From DASUAL01 sp035763805 (GTDB taxonomy: Bacteria > Gemmatimonadota > Gemmatimonadetes > Gemmatimonadales > GWC2-71-9): DNA of 64,000 nt. The notes beneath the pieces were generated by a model. The model saw only the letters and a list, made by a program, of their open reading frames with translations, searched no databases and had not been told where the DNA came from. Position numbers and translations under genes: made by a program. This document shows, piece after piece, positions 22,558 to 31,715 of this stretch; within the stretch, counting starts at the first letter, position 1, and every line of letters starts with the position of its first letter. The stretch spans positions 1 to 64,000 of the forward strand of contig DASUAL010000133.1 in assembly GCA_035763805.1 (NCBI GenBank). Direction: 5' to 3'.

Positions 22558-24210
22558 TCAGCGCCCGGTCCCGACGTCGGCCGTCGGCAGGAACGTCGGC
22601 GAGCGCCGCCGCTTCGTCGCCTGCTCGTAGGCATACGTGAGCTTCACGAGCGTGGGCTCGCTGAACGGCGCGCCGACGAACGAGACGCCCACCGGAAGCC
22701 CGAACACATAGCCCGCCGGCACGGTGATGTGCGGAAACCCCGCCACCGCCGCCGGCGTCGAGCTCCCGCCGAGGAAGTGATCGCCGTTCACGAGATCGAT
22801 CGGCCATGCCGGATTGCCGGTGGGCGCGACCAGCGCATCCAGGCGCTGCTGCTCGAGCACCGCCTTGAGCCCCTCGTCGCGGGCGAGTTTGCGACACCGG
22901 GCGAGTGCGTCGAGATACGCTTGGTCCGTGAGCGGCCCCTTCTCCTGCGCCTTGAGAAAGAGATCCTGTCCGAAGTAGGGCATTTCCCGGTCCCGGTGGT
23001 GCTCGTTGAAGGCGATGATCTGCTGGAGCGTTTTCACGGGAGCGCCGGGCGCGAAGTCGGCGAGGTAGCGGGTCAGATCCGCCTTGAATTCGTACAACAG
23101 CACCGTGAGCTCGGCATCCTCGTATTCGCCGAGGTGAGGAATGTCCGCCGGGTCCACGATCACCGCGCCGAGCCGGCGCATCACATCGATCGCCTGGTCG
23201 ACGAGCCCGTCGGTCGCCGCATGATAGCCGAACAACTTGGTGCGGGCGATGCCGATGCGCGCGCCCTTGAGCCCGTTGGGGTCGAGGAAGGGGGTGTAGT
23301 CGGTGACGGGGGCCGGCGCCGCAGCGGTCGCGGGATCCCCTGGGTCTTCGCCTGCAAGCGCGGCCAGGAGGACCGCGGCGTCGCGCACGGTACGCGCCAT
23401 CGGGCCCGCGACGTCCTGACTATGCGCGATCGGCACGATGCCGGTCCGCGACACCACCCCCATCGTCGGCTTGATGCCGACGAGCGAGCACGCCGCCGAA
23501 GGACACACGATCGAACCGTCGGTCTCCGTGCCCACGCCGGCGGCCGCGAAGTTGGCGGCGATCGCCGCGCCGGTACCCGAGCTCGAGCCGCAGGGGCTGC
23601 GATCCAGCACGTATGGGTTCAGGCACTGGCCGCCCCGCGCGCTCCAGCCGCTCGACGAGGTGCTCGAACGGAAGTTCGCCCACTCCGACAGGTTCGTTTT
23701 CCCGATGATCACCGCTCCGGCGTCGTGCAGCTTGCGCGCGACGAACGCGTCCGCGGGCGGCTTCGCGCCCACGAGCGCCAGCGATCCCGCAGTGGTAGCC
23801 ATGCGGTCCGCGGTCGCGATGTTGTCCTTGATGAGTACGGGGATGCCGTGGAGCGGCCCGCGTGGGCCCCGCGCCCGGCGCTCCGCGTCGAGCTGCTCGG
23901 CGATGTCGAGGGCGTCGGGGTTGGTCTCGATCACCGACCGGAGCGCGGGGCCGCGCTGGTCCAGGTCCTCGATGCGCCCGAGGTAGTACTCGCACAACGA
24001 GCGGGCACTGTACCTACCGCGGCCCATCCCCTCCTGCAAATCCGCGATCGTCGCCTCTTCCAGCTCGAATGGCAGGATGGGGGTCGGCCGCCCGTTCCGG
24101 GTGGGGGCAGGCGCGGCCGCCCGGCAGCTCACGCCCGCCGCGGCGGCGAGCCCGGCGCCGGCGCCGAGCTCCAGGAACGTGCGACGAGTGATCTCCGAAC
24201 CGTGCGGCAT
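22558..24210 (-). CDS. Tat-exported amidase (amidase signature family)
   Basis: A 550-residue enzyme. Starting at ATG 24210 gives a twin-arginine signal (R-R-T-F-L-E-L, then an Ala-rich h-region and a Cys at residue 29 that could be lipidated). The amidase signature triad is K128 (L-I-K-D-N), cis-Ser S210 (in C-G-S-S-S-G-T-G) and nucleophile S233 (in T-D-G-S-I-V). Relatives hydrolyse amides, including aryl- and peptide-amides; the substrate is not predictable. Export in the folded state by Tat is expected. An in-frame ATG further upstream (24267) would destroy the Tat signal position and is rejected. Confidence 0.9.
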   Translation of the reverse strand: MPHGSEITRRTFLELGAGAGLAAAAGVSCRAAAPAPTRNGRPTPILPFELEEATIADLQEGMGRGRYSARSLCEYYLGRIEDLDQRGPALRSVIETNPDALDIAEQLDAERRARGPRGPLHGIPVLIKDNIATADRMATTAGSLALVGAKPPADAFVARKLHDAGAVIIGKTNLSEWANFRSSTSSSGWSARGGQCLNPYVLDRSPCGSSSGTGAAIAANFAAAGVGTETDGSIVCPSAACSLVGIKPTMGVVSRTGIVPIAHSQDVAGPMARTVRDAAVLLAALAGEDPGDPATAAAPAPVTDYTPFLDPNGLKGARIGIARTKLFGYHAATDGLVDQAIDVMRRLGAVIVDPADIPHLGEYEDAELTVLLYEFKADLTRYLADFAPGAPVKTLQQIIAFNEHHRDREMPYFGQDLFLKAQEKGPLTDQAYLDALARCRKLARDEGLKAVLEQQRLDALVAPTGNPAWPIDLVNGDHFLGGSSTPAAVAGFPHITVPAGYVFGLPVGVSFVGAPFSEPTLVKLTYAYEQATKRRRSPTFLPTADVGTGR

Positions 24211-24269
24211 GCGATCCTCTCGGGATGGACGCAGGCCAAAGGTGCAGCGCATGATGAAGGCTGGCAAAC

Positions 24270-24656
24270 ATGCACCCGCCGCGCGTTCTCATCGCATCCG
24301 CAGACCAACGCTCCCGCACGTTGCTGCGCGCCGAGCTGCGCGAACTGGGTTACGACGCGATCGGGGCGAGCAGCCTCGCGAGCGGGCTCCGCCACCCGGC
24401 CGTGGAGGGAGACCGCGGTCCGGTGCGATTGGTGATTGCGGACGACCGCACGGCGGCCGTGCCGGCGCTGCTCGAGCGGGCACGCGCTCAATACGCCGGG
24501 AGCCGCTTCCTCCTGATCCAGCGCGGAGCGGGTGCGCCGCCTCCCGGTAGTTGGGACAAAGTGTTGCGGCGCCCGGTTACGATCGGCGAGATCGTGGCCG
24601 CCGTGCGCGAGCTCGCACCGCTACCGCCTGAGCTCCGGGGGCCGATCGACCGCTGA
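24270..24656 (+). CDS. Degenerate response-regulator receiver-like protein
   Basis: A 128-residue protein with a receiver-like pattern: P-R-V-L-I-A-S-A-D-Q at the first strand, L-V-I-A-D-D-R-T at the phosphoacceptor strand, and V-L-R-R-P-V-T-I at the usual K-P position. The acidic pair at the first strand is reduced to A-D and the conserved lysine is replaced by R. It may thus be a pseudo-receiver that does not cycle through phosphorylation. No output domain. It diverges from the amidase gene by 59 bases. Confidence 0.65.
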   Translation: MHPPRVLIASADQRSRTLLRAELRELGYDAIGASSLASGLRHPAVEGDRGPVRLVIADDRTAAVPALLERARAQYAGSRFLLIQRGAGAPPPGSWDKVLRRPVTIGEIVAAVRELAPLPPELRGPIDR

Positions 24657-24667
24657 GCGCCGGCGGG

Positions 24668-25786
24668 TTACTCGTGCCTGAGCGAGTCGGCCGGCGTCGC
24701 CTTCTGGAAGGGTGCCAGATACTTCTCGTACCCCTCCGCCTTGAGCCGTTCGAGGGGGACGAACCGCAGCGCCGCTGAGTTGATGCAGTAGCGGAGGCCC
24801 GTCGGGCGCGGTCCGTCGTCGAAAACATGGCCGAGGTGGGAGTCGGCGCGCGCCGAGCGAACCTCGACCCGCACCATGAAGAGCGATCGATCCGTTCGCT
24901 CGCGGACGTTCGCCGGCTCGAGCGGCCGCGTGAAGCTCGGCCAGCCAGTGCCCGAATCGAACTTGTCCAGCGAGCTGAACAGCGGCTCGCCGGACACCAC
25001 GTCCACGTAGAGGCCGGGGCGATGGTGGTCCCAGTACTCGTTGCGGAACGGCGGCTCGGTCGCGTCCCGCTGGGTGACCTCGTACTGCAGCGGTGTGAGT
25101 GAGCGGCGCAGCGACGCGTCGCTCGGTTTCTGGTAGTCCATCGTCTGCTCCTCCGCCTGCGGCGCGCCTGCGCCCCAGATCTCCCGGAGCCGCCGGTCAC
25201 GGCCGCAACCCACGCGGTACAGCTTGTAGCGCACCGGATTCCGGCGCGCATAGTCCTGATGGTACTCCTCCGCGGGATAGAATTCCCCGGCCATCAGGAT
25301 CGTCGTTACGATCGGCTGCTTGAACCGCCCGGAGGCCTCGAGTCTCCGCTTCGACTCCTCCGCCAGCCGGCGCTGCGTCGAGTCGTGGAAGAAGATCGCG
25401 GTGCGGTACTGAGGCCCGTGATCGCAGAACTGCGCGTTCGGCGTGACCGGATCGATATGGTGCCAGAAGACGTCGAGCAGCTTCTCGTAGCTGACCCTCC
25501 GAGGATCGTAAGCGATCTCCACTGCCTCGGCGTGCCCGGTCGACCCTGCCGAAACCTGCGCGTATGTCGGGCTCTTGACGCGCCCGCCGGTATAGCCCGA
25601 CGTTGCCGAGATCACGCCATCGAGCGCATCGAACGCCAGCTCCACGGACCAGAAGCAGCCTCCCGCCAAGGTGGCCTTCGCGGTCGCCGGGGAGGGGGCC
25701 CGGTCGCCCGCTCGGGGCGGGGCTTGAGCCCTGCCCTGCCCCGCGAGAAGCAGCAAGACCAACAGAGTCTGGGTGTTTGCCAGCAT
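24668..25786 (-). CDS. msrAB: Exported MsrA-MsrB fusion methionine sulfoxide reductase
   Basis: A 372-residue protein with an N-terminal signal peptide (L-L-V-L-L-L-L-A-G-Q-G-R-A-Q-A). The MsrA domain (residues about 38-195) has the catalytic motif G-G-C-F-W; the MsrB domain (about 220-365) ends in R-Y-C-I-N-S-A-A-L-R-F with the catalytic cysteine. MsrB lacks the zinc CxxC pairs and has S-G-T-G-W where a recycling Cys is common, so it belongs to the zinc-free type. The fusion repairs both methionine sulfoxide diastereomers in the envelope. Domain order MsrA then MsrB is as in PilB-like proteins. Confidence 0.93.
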   Translation of the reverse strand: MLANTQTLLVLLLLAGQGRAQAPPRAGDRAPSPATAKATLAGGCFWSVELAFDALDGVISATSGYTGGRVKSPTYAQVSAGSTGHAEAVEIAYDPRRVSYEKLLDVFWHHIDPVTPNAQFCDHGPQYRTAIFFHDSTQRRLAEESKRRLEASGRFKQPIVTTILMAGEFYPAEEYHQDYARRNPVRYKLYRVGCGRDRRLREIWGAGAPQAEEQTMDYQKPSDASLRRSLTPLQYEVTQRDATEPPFRNEYWDHHRPGLYVDVVSGEPLFSSLDKFDSGTGWPSFTRPLEPANVRERTDRSLFMVRVEVRSARADSHLGHVFDDGPRPTGLRYCINSAALRFVPLERLKAEGYEKYLAPFQKATPADSLRHE

Positions 25787-25942
25787 GTCACGCCTCCCGA
25801 GGCAATCCGGCGATTCCCGCCGCCCAAATGTACGCCGGGAAGGCTGGTTCCGGTTGGCTCATCGCCCTCCGGAGTGGCGTAAGCCGCAAGGCCTCACTAG
25901 CTTCGCGACTGACGCTGCCCCGTCCAAGGCGGAGGCCAACCT

Positions 25943-27610
25943 TTGAGCACTTGGGAACAGACCGTATCGAAGCCGCTCCGCGCACTCGGGCTTGAGAGCA
26001 TCCGCAACAAGCTCCTCGCCTTCGCCGTCCTGGCTACGGTCATCCCCTCCTGGTCCACGGCCTGGATCTCGTACGCCCACAACAAGCGATCGCTCACCGA
26101 AAAGATCACCGGCGAGCAGCTGAGCGCCAGCTCGCAGACCGCCCGGGAGCTGGATCTGTGGCTCAAGGAGCGCCTTTATGACCTGCGGGTATTCGCCAGC
26201 TCCTACGAGGTCACGGAGAACCTCGAGCGCATGCCCGGGGCCCGCGGGGCGCTCGCTCGCGAGGGTCAGCCGCACCGCCGAGTCAACGACTTCCTCAACT
26301 CGGTGCGTGAGCGCTTCGTCGACTACGAAGCGTTGATCGTCGTCGACGAGCAGGGCCGCGCGGTCGCGACCGGAGCGGCAACGGCCCGCGCCGTCCCGCT
26401 GCCGCCGGATTGGCGCACCGCGCTCCGGACCGAGCACGCGGTCGTCGGCGCTCCATATCGCGATGACGACGCCCAGCGCCAGCCGGTCATGACCGTGGCC
26501 GTCCCGATCTACGCGGCCGGCGGCCGCCTGATCGGGGCGCTGACCGCGAAGCTGAACCTGCGCACGGTCCAGCAGGTCCTCAAGCGCTTCTCGACCGGCG
26601 CCTCGGGCGGCCTGTATGTCATGACGACCGACGGCACTTTGATCGCCCGCTCCCGGTCGGGCCCGGCCGAGCCGATGACCACGCAGCTCGCCCCGGAGGT
26701 CGCCCGAACCCTGTTGGCGGGTGCGGGCAGCGCGCGCCAGTACCGCGGCTTCGACGGGGAGGAGGTCATCGGCACGCTCGCGACCGTTCCCGGCCTGGAG
26801 TGGGCGATCGTGATCGAGATCCCGGCGGCCGACGCGTTCCGCCAGGTGACCCGACTCCGCAACGTCACCATCGCGATCGTCACCGCCCTGCTCCTGGGCA
26901 TCGGGCTGCTCGCGTACCTGCTGGGCGTGCTGATCGTTCGCCCGCTCGATCGCCTGACAGCCGGGGCCGCGAAGGTGGCGGCGGGCGATCTGGCCGTCGA
27001 TCTGCCCGTCGTGAGCGGCGGCGAGGTGGGCTCACTGACCGAAGTGTTCAACGACATGGTGGCGCGCTTGCGAAGCGGGCGCGAGGAGCTCCAGCGCCTG
27101 TCTCTCACCGACGATCTCACCGGGCTCTACAACCGCAGATACCTCATGGAGACGCTCGCGACCGAGGTGCGGCGCTCACGCCGACTGCAGCACTCCTTCG
27201 CCATCCTGATCGCGGACATCGATCACTTCAAGGAGTACAACGACACGGTCGGCCACCTTGCTGGAGACGAGATGCTGAGGCGGGTAGCACGCATCTTGCG
27301 CGAATCGACTCGCGAGGTCGACTGCGTGGCGCGCTACGGCGGTGAGGAGTTCGTCGTCATGCTCCCGGAGACCGGAGCCGACGAGGCCGCGGAGACGGCG
27401 GAGCGAATTCGGGACCGCGTCGCGCGGGAAGCGCTGGCGGGCGGCACTATTACCCTGAGCGTCGGCGTCGCCGAATTCCCGACGCACGGCGACACACCAG
27501 AATCTGTGATCTCCAGCGCGGACTCGGCCCTGTACCAGGCCAAACGCGAGGGACGCAACCGGATGGTTCGCGCCGGCGCGCCGGCGCGCCGCCCCGAAAT
27601 GACGGGCTAG
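25943..27610 (+). CDS. Membrane diguanylate cyclase (dCache-HAMP-GGDEF)
   Basis: A 555-residue receptor. Layout: first membrane helix (about 24-44), extracytoplasmic sensor of dCache type (45-300), second helix (308-332), HAMP (333-385), and GGDEF domain (386-545) with an intact active site G-G-E-E-F at 466-470 plus the metal site A-D-I-D-H-F-K. No upstream R-x-x-D inhibitory site is evident, so product feedback may be absent. The best start is TTG 25943 with GGAGG upstream. It should make cyclic di-GMP in response to an unknown ligand. Confidence 0.92.
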   Translation: MSTWEQTVSKPLRALGLESIRNKLLAFAVLATVIPSWSTAWISYAHNKRSLTEKITGEQLSASSQTARELDLWLKERLYDLRVFASSYEVTENLERMPGARGALAREGQPHRRVNDFLNSVRERFVDYEALIVVDEQGRAVATGAATARAVPLPPDWRTALRTEHAVVGAPYRDDDAQRQPVMTVAVPIYAAGGRLIGALTAKLNLRTVQQVLKRFSTGASGGLYVMTTDGTLIARSRSGPAEPMTTQLAPEVARTLLAGAGSARQYRGFDGEEVIGTLATVPGLEWAIVIEIPAADAFRQVTRLRNVTIAIVTALLLGIGLLAYLLGVLIVRPLDRLTAGAAKVAAGDLAVDLPVVSGGEVGSLTEVFNDMVARLRSGREELQRLSLTDDLTGLYNRRYLMETLATEVRRSRRLQHSFAILIADIDHFKEYNDTVGHLAGDEMLRRVARILRESTREVDCVARYGGEEFVVMLPETGADEAAETAERIRDRVAREALAGGTITLSVGVAEFPTHGDTPESVISSADSALYQAKREGRNRMVRAGAPARRPEMTG

Positions 27611-27669
27611 CGCCGTAGCAGCATGTGGGACGATTGAGGGGGAGTCTGGGGGAGCAGGCTGGAACAGGG

Positions 27670-28437
27670 CTAGCGCGCGCCGTCCTGCCGCCGGCCGACC
27701 AGGGTCTGAAAAATCCAGCCGCTCCGCCCAGCCTTGTCGGCAACACGAACCCAGTTGTCCGCGTACGCATAGCCGATGAGCGGAGCCCCGGCCTCCGCTG
27801 TGAACAGCACGGGGTATTCGGCGCCCGGTCCTTCTCGCACATTGCTGCGACTCGTCGCCTGAAGGCGCAGCGGCAGCACGAACAGCACCTCGCCGGTTCG
27901 CAGGGACCCTCGGGTCCCGCTCGCCAGACGTTCGCGACCCGTGCTGACGGCGGCCTTCGCCTGGCTCGCCAGGTAGAGGGCGCCGCCGTGATTCTGCTTG
28001 TTGAATTCCGCCGTCGCGAGCTGCAACAGCTGGGCGGCCTGGGCGATTTCGGCAGCCGCCTGCTGCCCGGCCGCGGCTTTCAGGGACTGCAGCGCGATCT
28101 CCGCCTCCGCCATGGCCGAGGCGGCCTCCGCCCGACTGGCTGAGGTCTGCAACTTCGCCATCGCCCGCACGACCTCGCGCCGGGCCTGGTCGAGCCTGGC
28201 CTCGAGTTCCTCGACCTGTGCGTCCCGCTCGAGCAAGCGCAGCTCAAGTCGCGCCACTCGTTGCTCCAGTTGAGGATCCCTCACGGTCACGGTTTCCGGC
28301 ACCGCCCGAACAGCCACCGAAGCACTGTCCGGCCGCAGCGTCCCCGGCGCCGTCCGGCAGGCGCCGACCGCGGCGAGCGCCGCCGAGGCGAGGAACAGGG
28401 TGACCGCCAGCGTGCCTACGGGCATGGTGCTCAACAT
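27670..28437 (-). CDS. Exported coiled-coil/SH3 domain protein
   Basis: A 255-residue protein with an N-terminal export signal (L-A-V-T-L-F-L-A-S-A-A-L-A-A-V-G-A-C) whose Cys at residue 27 could be lipidated. A coiled-coil stretch runs from about 55 to 170 (L-E-L-R-L-L-E-R-D-A-Q-V-E-E-L). The C-terminal bacterial SH3 domain (about 190-250) has S-N-V-R-E-G-P-G and W-V-R-V-A-D. Such SH3b domains often bind cell wall. It is convergent with the diguanylate cyclase and divergent from the Fpg gene by only 47 bases. Confidence 0.8.
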   Translation of the reverse strand: MLSTMPVGTLAVTLFLASAALAAVGACRTAPGTLRPDSASVAVRAVPETVTVRDPQLEQRVARLELRLLERDAQVEELEARLDQARREVVRAMAKLQTSASRAEAASAMAEAEIALQSLKAAAGQQAAAEIAQAAQLLQLATAEFNKQNHGGALYLASQAKAAVSTGRERLASGTRGSLRTGEVLFVLPLRLQATSRSNVREGPGAEYPVLFTAEAGAPLIGYAYADNWVRVADKAGRSGWIFQTLVGRRQDGAR

Positions 28438-28484
28438 GGCATTCTAAATTCGCCCAATCAACCGTCCGCCTTAGACTACTCACC

Positions 28485-29384
28485 ATGCCGGAGTTGCCGG
28501 ACATCGTCGTTTACTTGGAGGCACTCCAGCCGAGGATCGTGACACGGCGGCTCGAGCGCATCCGGATCGGCAGCCCGTTCGTGCTGCGGTCGGCGGACCC
28601 CCCGGCGGCCGAACTCGAGGGCCGTGTGGTGAGCGGCGTGCGCCGGCTGGGCAAGCGCATCGTGATCCAGCTGGAGGGTGAGCGGTTCCTCGTCCTCCAT
28701 CTGATGATCGCGGGGCGGCTGCACTGGAGGCTGCCAGGGGCGCCGCTGCGCGGGAGGAGCGGGCTCGCGGCGATCGACTTCACGAGCGGTACGCTGCTGT
28801 TCACCGAAGCCGGCACGAAGCACCGTGCCTCGCTTCACGTCGTGCGGGGCGCCGCTGCACTCGCCGCTCACGACCCCGGCGGGCTGGAACCGCTCGAGAC
28901 GAGTCTGGCGGCGTTTCGCGCGGCGCTGACGCGCGAGAATCACACGCTCAAGCGAGCACTGACCGACCCCCGCCTCTTCAGTGGGATCGGTAACGCTTAC
29001 TCGGACGAGATCCTGCATGCGGCCCGGCTCTCACCGCTCGCCCTCACGTCGCGGCTCACCGGCGCCGACGTCGGCCGGCTGCATCAGGCCGTGCGCGCCA
29101 CCCTGGCCACGTGGATCGAGCGGCTGCGTGCCCAGCTCGGGGGCGGGTTCCCCGAGAAGGTCACGGCATTCCGGCCGGAGATGGCGGTGCACGGCCGCTA
29201 CCGTAAGCCGTGCCCGGTGTGCGGGGCGCCGGTGCAGCGCATTCGCTACGCCGACAACGAGGTGAACTACTGCGCGCACTGCCAGACGGACGGCAAGGTG
29301 CTCGCAGACCGCGCCATGTCACGGCTGCTCAAGGAGGACTGGCCCCGCTCCCTCGACGACTGGGAGGCCCGGTTCGCGCCCTGA
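28485..29384 (+). CDS. Fpg/Nei family DNA glycosylase
   Basis: A 299-residue DNA repair enzyme. The N-terminal active site M-P-E-L-P-D has the catalytic proline (after Met removal) and glutamate E3. The helix-two-turns-helix is around R-L-F-S-G-I-G-N-A-Y-S-D-E-I-L. The C-terminal zinc finger has C-P-V-C-G and Y-C-A-H-C-Q-T. P-E-L-P-D instead of P-E-L-P-E, and the length, place it among Nei/Fpg-like variants, so the exact lesion range is open. Its 3' end overlaps the 3' end of the convergent GH3 gene by 56 bases. Confidence 0.92.
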   Translation: MPELPDIVVYLEALQPRIVTRRLERIRIGSPFVLRSADPPAAELEGRVVSGVRRLGKRIVIQLEGERFLVLHLMIAGRLHWRLPGAPLRGRSGLAAIDFTSGTLLFTEAGTKHRASLHVVRGAAALAAHDPGGLEPLETSLAAFRAALTRENHTLKRALTDPRLFSGIGNAYSDEILHAARLSPLALTSRLTGADVGRLHQAVRATLATWIERLRAQLGGGFPEKVTAFRPEMAVHGRYRKPCPVCGAPVQRIRYADNEVNYCAHCQTDGKVLADRAMSRLLKEDWPRSLDDWEARFAP

Positions 29385-31590
29385 CCTCGAAGCCCGCTTC
29401 GACGCCGTCCACGGAGCTCCCGCCGACGAGCACCCGAAACCTTCCGGGCTCGACGACGAACTTCATGTCCTGACCGTAGAAGCCGAGCTCCTGGGGCGTC
29501 AGCGTGAGCTCGACGATGCGCGCTTCGCCCGGCTGCAGGGAGACGCGCTGGAATCCCGCGAGCGAGCGGACCGGCCGCGTGACGCTCGCGACCTCGTCGT
29601 GCACATACAGCTGGACGACCTCGGCACCCTCGCGCGCGCCGGTGTTCGTGACGGTCACGGAAACCGTGAGCGTCCCGCCGGGCGCGATGCTCGGCGCGCC
29701 GAGCAGCAGGTCGCGGTACGTGAAAGTGGTGTAGCTCAGCCCATGGCCGAATGGGAACAGCGGGGTCACGGGAGCATCGATGTACTTGGACGTATACCTG
29801 TCCGCCGACGGCGGGCGGCCCGTGTTCTTGTGGTTGTAGTACAAAGGCACCTGACCGACGGTCCGGGGGATGGTGACCGGGAGCTTGCCGCTCGGGCTCA
29901 CGTCGCCGAACAGGACGTCCGCCAGCGCCGGCCCGGTCTCGAGGCCCAAGAACCACGCCTGGACGATCGTGGGCACATGGTCCGCAGCCCACTGGACCGC
30001 CAGCGGCCGGCCGCTCATGAGCACGAGGACCATGGGGGTGCCGGTCCCATGCACGGCCTCGAGCAGCCGCTGCTGGGCGCCGGGAAGCGCGAGGCTCGCG
30101 CGACTCGCCGCCTCGCCGCTCATGTCTCCCGCCTCGCCGAGCACGAGCAGCGCGAGATCGGCCTGCCGCGCGACCGCAACGGCTTCGGCGAAGCCCGCCG
30201 TCGAGGTGTCGGTGATGCCTGAACCGCGGGTGTAGAGTACCCGCGTGCTCCCGGCGCGGGCCTTGACCCCCGCGAGCGGCGTCACGGCATCGGTAGCCTC
30301 GCCGCGGCCCGGCCAGGAGCCGAGGGTCGCGGCTTGGTCGTCCGCGAGCGGCCCGATCACGGCCAGCGTGCGCACGCGGGGGCCGAGCGGCAGGAGCGAC
30401 CCGTCGTTCTTGAGCAGCACGATCGCTTCCCGCCCGACGCGACGGGCGAGCTCGCGGTGCTCGGGCGCGAGCTGCACGGCTCGCTCGCGCTCGACGCTCG
30501 CGCCGCGGTACGGATCCTCGAACAGTCCGAGGCTGGCTTTGGCCCGAAGCACGCGTCGGACTGCCGTGTTCACGACGGCGCCGGGGATGCGCCGCGCCCG
30601 CACGAGCGCCGGGAGGTCGTCGAGGTAGATCCGGCTCTGCATGTCCATGTCCGTGCCGGCCTCGAGCGCGAGCTTCCCGGCATCCGCGCGCGATGCCGCG
30701 ACCCCGTGGAGCTGGAGCTCCTCGACCGAAGTCCAGTCACTCACCACGAAACCCCGGAATCCCCATTCGCGTCGCAGCAGCGTCGCGAGGAGCCAGCGGT
30801 TCGCCGTGCTCGGGACGCCGGCGATCTCGTTGAACGAGGTCATGATGCTGCCTGCGCCGGCCTCGATCGCGGCTTGGAAAGGCGGCAGGTAGACCTCTCG
30901 CAGGCTACGCTCCGACACGTCTACCGTGTTGTAGTCTCTGCCGCCCTCGGCTCCGCCGTAGGCGGCGAAGTGCTTCACGGTGGCCATGACGGCGTCAGGC
31001 GCGCGCAGGTCTGCGCCCTGAAAGCCGCGCACCCGCGCCGCGGCCATTGCCGATCCGAGGTACGGATCCTCGCCGGCACCCTCCGCGATCCTGCCCCAGC
31101 GCGGATCCCGGGCGATGTCCACCATGGGGGCGAAGGTCCAATGGAGGCCCGCGGCGGCGGCTTCGCGAGCTGCCACGCGGGCGGCGGCCTCGACCGCTTC
31201 CGGGTCCCAGGAGGCCGCTTCGGCGAGCGGGATCGGGAAGATCGTCCGGTAGCCGTGGATCACGTCGTGGCCGAAGATCAGGGGGATCTGGAGCCGCGAC
31301 TCCGTGACCGCTATACGCTGGATCTCCCTGGTCACCGCGGCGCCAGTCAGGTTGAAGAACCCACCGACCCTGCCCTGGCGAACCAGGTCCAGCTGTTCGT
31401 CGCTCACGCGGTTGTCGCTGACGGAGAGCAGGTTCAGCTGGCCGAGCTTCTCTTCGAGCGTCATGCGGGCGAGGAGCGAGTCGATCGCACGTTCGGTAGG
31501 GCTCTGTGCCGAGGCAGGGGCTGCGGCGAGCAGAGTCAGCGCAGCCGGGAGCACGGCGAGCAAGCTGTTGCGTGGGCGCATCAGGGGCAT
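29329..31590 (-). CDS. Periplasmic/exported GH3 beta-glucosidase (BglX-like)
   Basis: A 753-residue glycoside hydrolase family 3 protein. Starting at ATG 31590 gives a signal peptide ending A-P-A-S-A-Q. The N-terminal barrel has K-H-F-A-A-Y-G-G and the nucleophile motif F-V-V-S-D-W-T. The second domain and a C-terminal fibronectin type III-like domain (V-T-N-T-G-A-R-E-G-A-E-V-V-Q-L-Y-V) complete the BglX layout. It hydrolyses terminal beta-glucosyl residues. It diverges from the TonB receptor and GH144 genes and probably trims the oligosaccharides they import, perhaps sophorooligosaccharides. Confidence 0.94.
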   Translation of the reverse strand: MPLMRPRNSLLAVLPAALTLLAAAPASAQSPTERAIDSLLARMTLEEKLGQLNLLSVSDNRVSDEQLDLVRQGRVGGFFNLTGAAVTREIQRIAVTESRLQIPLIFGHDVIHGYRTIFPIPLAEAASWDPEAVEAAARVAAREAAAAGLHWTFAPMVDIARDPRWGRIAEGAGEDPYLGSAMAAARVRGFQGADLRAPDAVMATVKHFAAYGGAEGGRDYNTVDVSERSLREVYLPPFQAAIEAGAGSIMTSFNEIAGVPSTANRWLLATLLRREWGFRGFVVSDWTSVEELQLHGVAASRADAGKLALEAGTDMDMQSRIYLDDLPALVRARRIPGAVVNTAVRRVLRAKASLGLFEDPYRGASVERERAVQLAPEHRELARRVGREAIVLLKNDGSLLPLGPRVRTLAVIGPLADDQAATLGSWPGRGEATDAVTPLAGVKARAGSTRVLYTRGSGITDTSTAGFAEAVAVARQADLALLVLGEAGDMSGEAASRASLALPGAQQRLLEAVHGTGTPMVLVLMSGRPLAVQWAADHVPTIVQAWFLGLETGPALADVLFGDVSPSGKLPVTIPRTVGQVPLYYNHKNTGRPPSADRYTSKYIDAPVTPLFPFGHGLSYTTFTYRDLLLGAPSIAPGGTLTVSVTVTNTGAREGAEVVQLYVHDEVASVTRPVRSLAGFQRVSLQPGEARIVELTLTPQELGFYGQDMKFVVEPGRFRVLVGGSSVDGVEAGFEVRARTGPPSRRGSGASPP

Positions 31591-31655
31591 GTGTGATCGC
31601 GAGTGGTTGTGAACGTTCCGGAATGCGGCGTCCCAATTTAGGCGCTCGGGAGTAC

Positions 31656-31684
31656 TTGACAAAGGCCCCAGCGCGCGTGATAAC
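31656..31684 (+). promoter_or_regulatory. Sigma-70-type promoter of the TonB receptor gene
   Basis: TTGACA (31656-31661) is followed after exactly 17 bases by GATAAC (31679-31684), a good -10. Transcription would begin near 31691, about 25 bases before the ATG of the receptor. It lies in the 125-base divergent gap with the GH3 gene. Confidence 0.6.
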
Positions 31685-31715
31685 GACTTGTCGTACACTC
31701 ACCGGAGATGCATCC

